Assembly (NCBI GenBank): GCA_944385065.1
Contig: CALWVX010000046.1
Location: 1-10,854 of the forward strand
Origin: an uncultured Oscillospiraceae bacterium
Lineage (GTDB): Bacteria; Bacillota; Clostridia; Oscillospirales; Oscillospiraceae
Reading direction: 5' to 3'
Length of the DNA stretch: 10,854 bases
Positions 1 to 9,300 of this stretch are shown in pieces. Below the pieces are notes generated by a model. It did not search any database, had not been told where the DNA came from, and saw only the letters and a list, made by a program, of their open reading frames with translations. The stretch's first letter is position 1, and the number at the start of each line of letters is the position of its first letter. The translations under genes were made by a program, and so were the position numbers.

Positions 1-250
1 ATGGAGCATATCTCACCTGTCACCATCGTCCAGAGCGCAAATAAGCGGCCGGACAAGGTGTTCCATGCCAATGTTATTAGTGACGGCGACCCGTCACTGA
101 CTACATTGGAATGATGGAAGAGATTCTGTTTCGGGATACTGGATCTGGCAAAACGGAGCGGCCTGGATTGCATATCGTGACGAAACCGGTGGGCTCCACC
201 GCGGGCATTCGGGAGGGGTCACTGACCCGAAAAAACCGGAAGAAAATCGA
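1..250. other. Unassigned left-edge region with small inverted repeats
   Basis: I recognise no gene here. On the plus strand a frame is open from the first base to a TGA at 112-114 (37 codons). It could be the 3' end of a gene entering from the left, but its translation matches no family I know. Three short inverted repeats are visible: 79-86/91-98 (AGTGACGG, 4-nt loop, CCGTCACT), 187-192/196-201 (CGGTGG/CCACCG), and 216-221/223-228 (GGGTCA/TGACCC). The 9-mer GTCACTGAC occurs at 93-101 and again at 218-226. The stretch lies beyond the terminator of the giant minus-strand gene, so it probably belongs to a different transcription unit. Its purpose is unknown. Confidence 0.35.
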
Positions 251-290
251 ACAGAAGCCCCATTGGCCGAAACGCCAATGGGGCTTCTGT
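251..290 (-). terminator. Rho-independent terminator of the giant SLH gene
   Basis: A perfect 17-bp inverted repeat (251-267 and 274-290) encloses a 6-nt loop (268-273). On the minus strand the stem is followed by T-rich sequence (TCGATTTTCTTCCGGTTTTTT, first T-run directly after the stem and a T6 run further on). The stem begins 13 nt after the TAA stop of the giant gene, which is the expected place for its terminator. On the plus strand the sequence after the stem is not T-rich, so it looks one-directional. Confidence 0.9.
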
Positions 291-303
291 CTAGCCTTTC
301 TGC

Positions 304-3300
304 TTATCGGACTGCATACTCCTCACAAAACCGCATGAGCATCACGGCCGCCTGAGCGCGGGTGGCGCTGCCACTGGGGGTCAGGGCCCCGTCGCCGGTG
401 CCGCTGATGATGCCTGCGCCGCAGGCCCACTGCATGGCAGGGACGGCCCACTGGCTCAGCTGATCGATGTCAGTATAGGAAAGGATATTGGTATCCTCCC
501 CGACGCTGACGTCGCATCCCTGATACTGCGCATACTGGTAGAGCATGGCAGCCATCTGCTCCCGGGTAATGGGATCGTCAGGTCCGAACCTGCTGTCGCC
601 GTATCCGGCGACAATTCCTGCGCCGGCGGCCCAGTGGACTGCCTCGGCATACCAGGCGTCCGGGGCCACATCGCTGAAGGACGCAGCATAGTCCGCCGCG
701 GGAGCGCCCTCCAGCCGCCACAGAATGGTGGCGATCATGGCCCGGGTCGTGATCGTATCCGGCGCAAAGGTCTCGGCGCCGGTGCCGGCCATCAGACCAT
801 GTTCATAGACGTAGCGCACGCCATCTTCGTACCAGGCGCCCTCCGGCACATCCGTGAAGGGCAGTTCCTCCCGGACGGTCGGGATAAAGACGGCCTCCAC
901 GGTAACGGCGCTGGCCGGCATGGTGAAGGTATATTCGCCGTCCCCTCTGTCCCGCAGGGAAATCTCTTTCCCGTTCCGGTCCGTCACGGTGAGCTGATCC
1001 ACCTGATAACCTTCATCCGGCTTGACGGTCAGGGTGACGGTGCTGCCCGCGCTGGCTGTGCTCCGGTTGGCTGTGACGGTACCGCTGCCGTCGGAGTCCA
1101 CGGTAATTCTGTACCGGGAACTTCCGCCTCCTCCTCCGCCGGAGCTCTCGTTTCCTCTGCTCCAGTGGGCATAAATGGTGGTGTCCTGGGGAAAGACGGT
1201 GGCGGTGGTGATCTCCTCGCCGCCGCTGGCCGCGGTGAACCAGCCGTCAAAGTCGTACCCTTCCCGGGTGGGAACCGGCAGGCTGGCAAGCTTCCCGTCC
1301 ACGGTCTCGGCGGAGGCCGGCGTCACGCTGCCCCCGTTGGCGTCGAAGGTGACCGTCACCTCCGGCTGCGCCGCATTCTCCGTCACAACGATCTTCGCGA
1401 TGCGGCTGTCTTTCAGCTTAGACTGCCCATCCGGGAGGGTGTTGGTCACCCCGCAGCCGTAATAATAGGTGCCCGGCACATCCGTGGGCGGGGTGTAGCT
1501 GGTCCCGGTGGCGCCGGAAATATATTGTACATGGTAACCATTCGCGTCGCAGCTGAACCACTGGTAGCTGAGGGTGCCGTTGTCCGTGACAGAGGCCTTC
1601 ACCGTCAGCGGAGCTGCCGCTTCTCCCGCCAGATAGGAGGCGTCCTGGGGCTGGGTGGTGATGACCGGCGTCTGGGGATAGACCGCGCCGGCATCCGAGG
1701 GCAGCACGGTCAGGGTAAAGTGGTTTTCACCCAACCGGATCTCGACCGTTACGGAAGAAGCGCCCTCCCCGTACGGCAGTTGAATCGTCGTGGCGCCGCC
1801 CCTTCCGTCGGCGCCCAATGGCGTATTGTTAACGGTGACAGTATCCTCCGAATAGGCTGTAATCAGCAGCGTGGTGCTGTCGGCATCCCGGAGGCGGTAG
1901 GTCAGCTTCCAGTCTCCGGATCCAGAAGAGACGGGCCTGAAGTCCTCCGCCGTGATGGGCAGTCCCTCAAAGCGGAGCATATCGTCCACGGCCAGGGGGT
2001 ATACCAGCACCCGCTGGCCCGCCTGGCTGAAGGTCACAGACTGGGTGGCCGAGGTCTCGCCGGTTGTAAATTCTGTCGGAGTGTCCACGATCTGGCTCTC
2101 CAGCGCCTTACCCTGATCGTTCACCAGAACGGCGATCAGGCGATAGACTGTCTGGCCCTGCAGAGAGTTGTTGGTCAGGGTCACGGTGGCGGTGGTGTTG
2201 CCGGTGGTGCTGTCCGTTCCCTGCTCCACATCCAGGCTGGTGTACTGGTGGCCGGTGCGGGCGTAGGCGCCGGTGAGCAGAACGGCGGCCTGATTGTCGG
2301 CGTCGCGGTATTCGGGCAGGCGCTGGGTCTCTTCCTGCTCGCCCACCTTGCCCTCCGCCCAGGCGTCGGCGTACAGGTAGACGCCGCTGTCGGGGATCTC
2401 TTCTTCTTTGAGAGTTTCCTCCACATAGCCGCCCACATCGTAGGTGAGCGTCAGAGTGTAGGTGCCGTTATCGATGCGCGCCAGATCGGCATCGCGGTGG
2501 ATGGTGATCGTGTTGTCGTCCACCGTCACATAGCTGGTGTCGCACTTCACCGGGGCCTGCTCCGTCAGCAGGTTGTCGGTGTAGAAGGCCAGCTTGACAG
2601 ACCGATCCTTGCCCCCGGCCAGGGTAGCGGCGGAGGCGTTGTAAAGGGTGACCGCGATGGTTCGCTTGCCCTGCTCCTCCTTCAGCACCTTCATCTGGGA
2701 GATGCCGACGTCCGGGTAGTCCAGATAGACGGTGCCGGTGATGTTTTCCGTAAGCCCGCTGCCGGTGATGGTGTAGGTCGGATTGTCCACCGTGTCTTTT
2801 CCCACCTGATGCATGACGGTGAGGGTGGCGCTCTCCCCCGGCTGGAGGGAGTCCGTCAGAGAAGCAGTCTCAGTTTCAGTCAGTTTGACGGTCAGGCTGC
2901 TCACAGGCTCCAGGCCGGTGTTGCGGATCTGGAACTGGATGGGCGTCAGGCTGTTCAGGGCCAGGTTTTCATAGTCCACCCCGATGGCGTCCACCTCCAC
3001 CGCGTACTCCTCGAACCGGGAGGTGGCGGTGTAGAGCATGGTCTCCTCGCCGGGGACGACAACGCCGCCGATCTCCTCCTGATCCTCCGCCGCGTTGCTG
3101 TACCGGGTGGCCTGAATCACCGCCTTGACCGCATCGCCGCTGAGGTAGGCGCTGAAGTGGTTGACCAGGTTGTTGTCCGGCAGTACCGCCACCTCCAGGG
3201 GGGCGGACAGCCGGTATTTGCCGTTGTCGGACAGAAGCTTTGCGGCCTTCAGTTCGCTGTGGGCCGCCACGGCGAGGCCCTCGGCCGTGGTCTCGTCGTC

Positions 3301-6300
3301 CACGGTCTCGCTCCAGATGACCGTCAGGTCGCCGATCGTGTTGCTGTCACTCATGGAGGCGAAGCGGAAGTCGCCGCTCACCGCCGCGCTGCCGTCCCGG
3401 ATCAGAGCGGTCAGGGAGGCGGGGAAGTTGCTGGACATGTCGCCCTCTCCGTCCACCGCCACCATCTGGATGTCGCTCTCGCCGTCCCGGAGGCTGTGCC
3501 AGCCGATGACAAAGCGGGTATCGGTCCCGCCGAAGTTCGCCGTCACCACCTGGGGGTTCTCGTCCATCCAGGTGTCGCTGGTGGCCAGCATGGTGGTGCC
3601 CAGCTCGCCGTCGCTGCCCACGGTGGTGTAGGCGATCTCATAGCCGCTCTCACCCTTGGTTTCGTCGAATTCGGACGGTGCCGCCTCGCTGCGGTCCAGG
3701 GTGTACACCGCGACGGCGGTGCCGTCGGGGAGCATGGCGGCCTGGAGAGCCTTGACGGAGCCGTTGGAGCCGTTGTAGAGCATCCGGGGCTCGCTCCAGT
3801 CGGCGCCGTTATAGACGCTGTACATGATGCAGTCCCGGGCGTCAAAGTCCAGCAGATCCTCCTGGCTGTCGGTCGACTCCATGTTGCTGACCACGCTGCG
3901 CCAGAACACGATGGCATGGCTGCCGTTGGCCGCCACGGCGGGGGCCAGGTCGGGGGCGCTGTCGTCGGTCAGGCGGGTGGAGACCCAGGTGGAACCGTTG
4001 TAGACGGACGCCACGATCTCCGCGCCGTTCATCAGGGTGTTCTGCTCCTCCAGGGAGACCTTCTCCCCGGCGTCCTGCGGCAGCCGGTCACTCAGCCGCA
4101 CCCAGGCCGCCGCGGCAAAGCTGTTGGTGCCCGCGAGGTCCACATCGCTGTCGCCGTAGCCGTCGAAGCCGTCGGGGCCGTCAATCTCACTGGAGGTCCC
4201 GTAGCTGCCGCCGCTCAGGATGCTGTAGTGGGCCTGGCTGTCGTAGATGCTGGAGCTGCCGTCGTCGCTGATGTAGGCCAGCACCTGCCCGTCGTCGCTG
4301 ATCTCGGGGAAGGAGGCGGGGTTGGCGTTGGTCTGGAGGTCTTCCAGCCCGTTATTGTCATCCAGGCTGAACAGGGACATGCGGCCCTGGGTGTCGCCCC
4401 AGGTGCGGGCGTATTGATCCAGGTAGTCCCGGCTCTGGAGGGTGGCGGAGGCGGAGGCCACGTCCAAACCGCTCGCGGCCGCCGCGGCCCGGAGGCTCTG
4501 GATGGACAGGCCGGTGCCGGTGCCGCCCCAGTACTCCTCAATGGCGTCCCAGTCGTTGTAATCCCAGGTATTCGTGTAGGAGACGGAGGCCAGCACCGCC
4601 TCGTAGGAGATAAAGAGGAACTGGGCCACGAATTTGATGCCCACCTGGCTGCGCAGGGCCAGCTGCTGCCCCTGCAGATCCCCGTTTTCCAGATAACTCC
4701 GGGTGAGGAACCGGTTCTGGCTGTCCACGCCCAGTTCGCCGAACAGGCCGATCTTCAGGGCCACGATGGCGTAGTCGAAGCCGACGCCGCCGAAGGCATT
4801 GACGTAGGCGTTCAGGCGCAGGTTGGTGAGGAAGTCGTGCACCGGCTCGTCCCCCTGGTCGTAGCGCAGGGCGGTCTGGAAGCTGAGCTGCACGGCGCCG
4901 CCCACCCGGAAGGAGCCGGTGACGGGCACGGGACCCACCATGGCGTTGACGTCGAAGCCGAACTCCATGCCAGCGCCGGCGGTGAAGCCGCCGCCCTTGG
5001 TATAGACCTCCCACTCCCCGCTCACACGGTTATAGCGGATCTCCGCCTCGTAGAAGCCCTCCAGCTGGAGCTTGAGATCCGCGCCGGTGGAGTCCAGCGC
5101 GATCTGGTGCTTGGTGGAGACGCTGGCGGGAAGGTAGGCGCCCCGGGCCATATCGCTGACCTTTTCCCGGGAGGGCAGGCCCACGTCGAACTCGCCGGAG
5201 TAGAGGCCCACGGCCACGCCCTCCTCGGAGTAGTCCGCGTCCGACAGCTCCAGATCGTCATAGCCCGCCCAGATCAGGGCGTTGAAGACCGTGGGATCGT
5301 CGCTGGGGGTGACCAGCATCTTGAACACGCTGGTGTCGATGCCGCCGGTGATGTTCAGCAGGCCGGAGGCCAGCTTCCCGGCCACATCGTCGCCGGTCAC
5401 GCTCTTGGTAAAGGCGTCCGTCGCCTGCTTCAGGGCGGAGGCCTCGGTCATGGTTAACAGCATGCCGGTGACGTTTTTGTCCTCATCCACCGGGGTCACC
5501 TTGGTCAGGTCCACGGCCCGGAAGGGCAGGGTGATCTCCCGGAGGAGCGTCCACGTCCGATTGTCCCCCTCGCCCTCCAGCTGGTTCAGCCGGAGCTTGA
5601 GGCCCACTTCCTCCGCGGTGTCCACCCAGCCGGCGTCGGTCATGGTGGCGGCGGAGAGGACCTGGATGTGATCCACCACGATGATGGAGGCGAAGGGGTA
5701 GGTCTCTCTGCTGAAGCTCCCGTCGCTGGGCTTATAGCCGTTCTCGTCCACAAGCTGGAGCTGATAGTTGTTAACGTCGTAATCGTCAGTCGGTGACCGC
5801 TCCGTCCCCCACAGGAGCACGACGGTATTCAGCTCCGCCGTGGGGAAGGTGCTGTTGGGGCCCACGAAGCCGGTGGAGCGGCGCACGTCCATGGTCTGGG
5901 TCGCCTGGCGTTCGGTATTGTAGTAGGTGACGGTCTGCCGGGCGATGAAGGGCTTGTTTTCCTCGCCCGCGGGCACCTCCTCCAGCACCACCACGCCGGA
6001 GGCGGTGCGCATCTCCTTCAGGGGGCTGACGGTGCCGTCCACGGTCTGGAACAGGGGGTAGTACTTGTCACCATCAATGTCGGTGATCTCCAGCACATAC
6101 TCGATCTGGTCCGAGGGGAGCAGGTCGCCCGTGCTGTCTGTCTCGGTCGTGAACTGGGCGGCGTTGAAGTAGACGGTGATCTTGCCGTTTCCATCGGTGG
6201 TAAACGTGGTGCCCCCCTCCCGCTGGGCCGCGCCGGCGTTATCGAAGATGCTGTCCCGGCTGTCTCCCAGGCCGGCCTTCTCGCAGAAGAGCCCGTTTTT

Positions 6301-9300
6301 GAACACGCCGCCCCGGACGGTGACCTTGGAATTGGCCAGGGGAGAGCCGTCGGGCTTCACCAGGGTCAGCTCCACCTTGGCGGCCTCCCGCAGGCGGACG
6401 GTGTTCAGGGGGTAGAGCTGGAGCTTGGCGGCGTCCCCCTCGCCGGACAGGAGCTCCTCCTGCTGGATGGTGCCCAGGTACTCCTCGCCGTTATAGACGG
6501 AGCTGAGCTGCACATCGCTGTCGATGCCGTAGGGCGTGTAGAGGGCCAGCACGCCGTCTTCGTTGGTGGTGACCTCTTGCTGCCAGCCCTCCCCGTCGGT
6601 GTACCGCAGGGTGGTCTCCGCCGCCGGGGTCACCTGGAACAGGTAGAACTTGTCCCTCAGGGTGGAGGCGGTGACGCTGACGCTGGCGGTCATGCCGGTG
6701 GCGGCGTGGGTGGCGGTGATGACGGCGTGGCCGCCCTCGGTGGTGGAGATGCCCATGAGCAGCTCGGGCAGGTAGGTGTCGTAGTCAAAGTTCTCGATGT
6801 TCTCGTACAGCCCGCCCTGCTTGTAGTTGACGGCAATGGCGCCGTTGCTGGTGGCCCAGCGGATGCCGTCCCGGAAGGAGTTCCAGGTGTACGCGTCGTA
6901 GTTGACGCCGATGTACTCCAGCAGGCCCAGCTGCTGCCGCAGGGCAAGAACCGTCTCCGTGTATGTGTCCCCGTCGGTGGAACTGCCGGCGCCGTAGTTC
7001 ATAACCGTACCGCTGTTGTCCATCCGGATGCTCGAACTGTCGATCCGGTCCCCGTTCTCGTTCACCAGCCACAGGGCGCCGCTGTTATAGACGTGGAAGG
7101 CGAAGGCGTCGGTGCTGGGGGCCTGGTCGCCGCTGTCCACCGTGAGGGTGACCTGATAGGTGTCCTTCAGGCCGTAGGCGACGCCGGTTCTGCTCAGATC
7201 CAGCGTGTAGGTGCCCCTTTCTTCGGTGATGGGTTCTTCGGCAAAGATCTGGGAGGCGTCGTTCCCCAGCACCCGCCGGACGATGAGGGTGGCCTCCTGC
7301 CCCTCGGTCAGGCCCTCCAGCTCCCAGTCGATGTCCACATAGTCCGTCTCGTCGGTGAGGTAGAGGTTTTCCGGCCGGATCAGCCGGGCGGTGACGGGCT
7401 GGGTCTCCAGGATGATGCCAACCCGGTCGGACAGGGTCTCTCCCTCTCGCTGCGGGTTGGGGGCGGAGACCACCGCGGTGTAGTCCACGTCGCCGTCCTG
7501 GGACAGCTCCGACAGCACCCCCGCCGGGATCTGGACGCTGTGGGTGTTCTGATCGACGGTATAGGTGGCCACCGGAGTCTGTTCCTCCAGCGGCGCGCCC
7601 TCGGCCGTGAAGTCCCCCTGATAGAGCGCAGCGGTATACTGGATGTCGGCTCCCGTGCTGTTCACCAGAGTGCCCAGGTTGCTGTTCCAGCGCAGATCGA
7701 AGGCGGCGTACCGCTGGGCGGTCACGGTGTCGAAGGAGAAATTCAGATAGGCCGCCGTCCCCGGGACCACCTGGAAGTCCCGGAAGGTCTCGCTGGTCAC
7801 GTCGTCGCTGGGATCATTGGGCGTGCCGTTGTCGGCGGTGAAGGTACACCGGATCCAGGCGGATTCCGTGAGGCCATTGACCGGGGTGACCTTGACCTTT
7901 GTGTCGTCGTCCGGGTCCACCTTCTCAAAGGTGACAATTTCCCCGGTCGCTCCGTACAGGGGCTCATAGCTCCAGGTTCCGGTGGTATAGGTGGGGGGAT
8001 TGGCGGTCCCGGTGTAGAGGTTGGCGGTGAGGGTGGGCCAGGTGCTCTGATCCACCGTGTCGATGGTGTCGCCGGTGATCATGCCGCTGTCGGGATCGGT
8101 GCTGGAGGTGACCCGCACGCTGGTCACCATGTAGATGGCGGCGCCGGAGAAGCTCCTGTCCCACCAGCTCAGCTCCGTCCAGCTCTGGCTGTCCGGGTCA
8201 CCCTCGTTGACCTGGAGGACGGCGCGGTACGAGTTCGCCCCGCCCGTCCCCGCCGGGATGGAAAAGGGATCCGAGACAAAGACGGTATTGCCAAGCTCGT
8301 CCTCCATGCGGATGGACAGATATTCCACCAATTCGCCGTTTTGGTACACCGCCGCCCGGAAGGGCAGCACTCCGTCGGCTTGTTTGATGTAGTCCTGAAT
8401 ATCCTGATTATACGCGTCATCCAGGGTGATGGTGACGGTGGCGGTGCTGACCAGATTGGTCCCCTCCGCCACGTTCACCTCCATGCCGGTGACGGCGCTG
8501 CGCCGCTGGATGCTGTCGAGCTCCACGCCCGCCACGGACTTCCCGTTGACCTCCACCGGGTTGCCCCAGATGTCGCTCACACTGCCGAGGGAGACGGTCA
8601 GGTTGGCGATGTCCATCGGCAGCACCCGATACCACAGCACCAGCCGGCTGCCCGCGGTGTTCATGTGCAGCTGCTCCGCGGTGTACTCCTCGCCGTTGAC
8701 GGTGATGACGGTGCTGTCCGCCACCTTCACCAGCTCGTCAAAGGCCAGGGTGATGGGGACCACCTGCCCGGGGTAGTAGGTCCCCGCCGGGGCGGTGACG
8801 CTCTCCAGCACCGGGTCTGCGTTGTCGTTCACCAGGGTCACGGTGCAGTCTTTGATGCTGTTCTCCACCCAGTCGTATCCGCCGGCAGGAGCGCCGCCTG
8901 CATTAAAATACGGCCCCCCAACTATGATGGTGGAAAACACGGCTTTTTCCCCCGTCTCGCTCCAGGCGGAGTAATCAAACGCGAAGAAATCTACGCCGCC
9001 GCTTTCAACGGTTATATCATCGTCCTCATCAATGAAAGGATCCACCACCGTTCTGTCTGCTTCCGGAATGAATTCAAGGCTATGGTCACCGCCTTCCTCC
9101 GCCACAACCATAAAGTCTCCCTCGCTGTTGGACTGGTACAGCTTGCCTGTGACGGTATAGATGACGGCGTTGTTCCCGTCGATGGGCTCCCCCTTGGCCC
9201 CCTGGAGGATGGTGATCAGGTCGTTGATCCGGTCCACCTGGGTTTTTCTGTCCTCGTCCCTGTCCCTGCCCAGGATGGGGAAGTAAAGGGAAGATCCCCA

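Noticed and set aside
111..338. 75-codon plus-strand frame whose ATG overlaps the preceding TGA (ATGA)
   Set aside because: It runs through the perfect terminator hairpin and into the 3' end of the giant gene in antisense, and its product resembles nothing. The ATGA overlap alone is not enough.
634..5457. Plus-strand open frame of 1607 codons antisense to the giant gene
   Set aside because: It is in exact codon register with the minus-strand gene, so its stops can arise only where the sense gene uses TTA, CTA or TCA. These codons are rare in GC-rich genes. Its translation is low-complexity (rich in G, V, H, R, A), with no domain or good start site.
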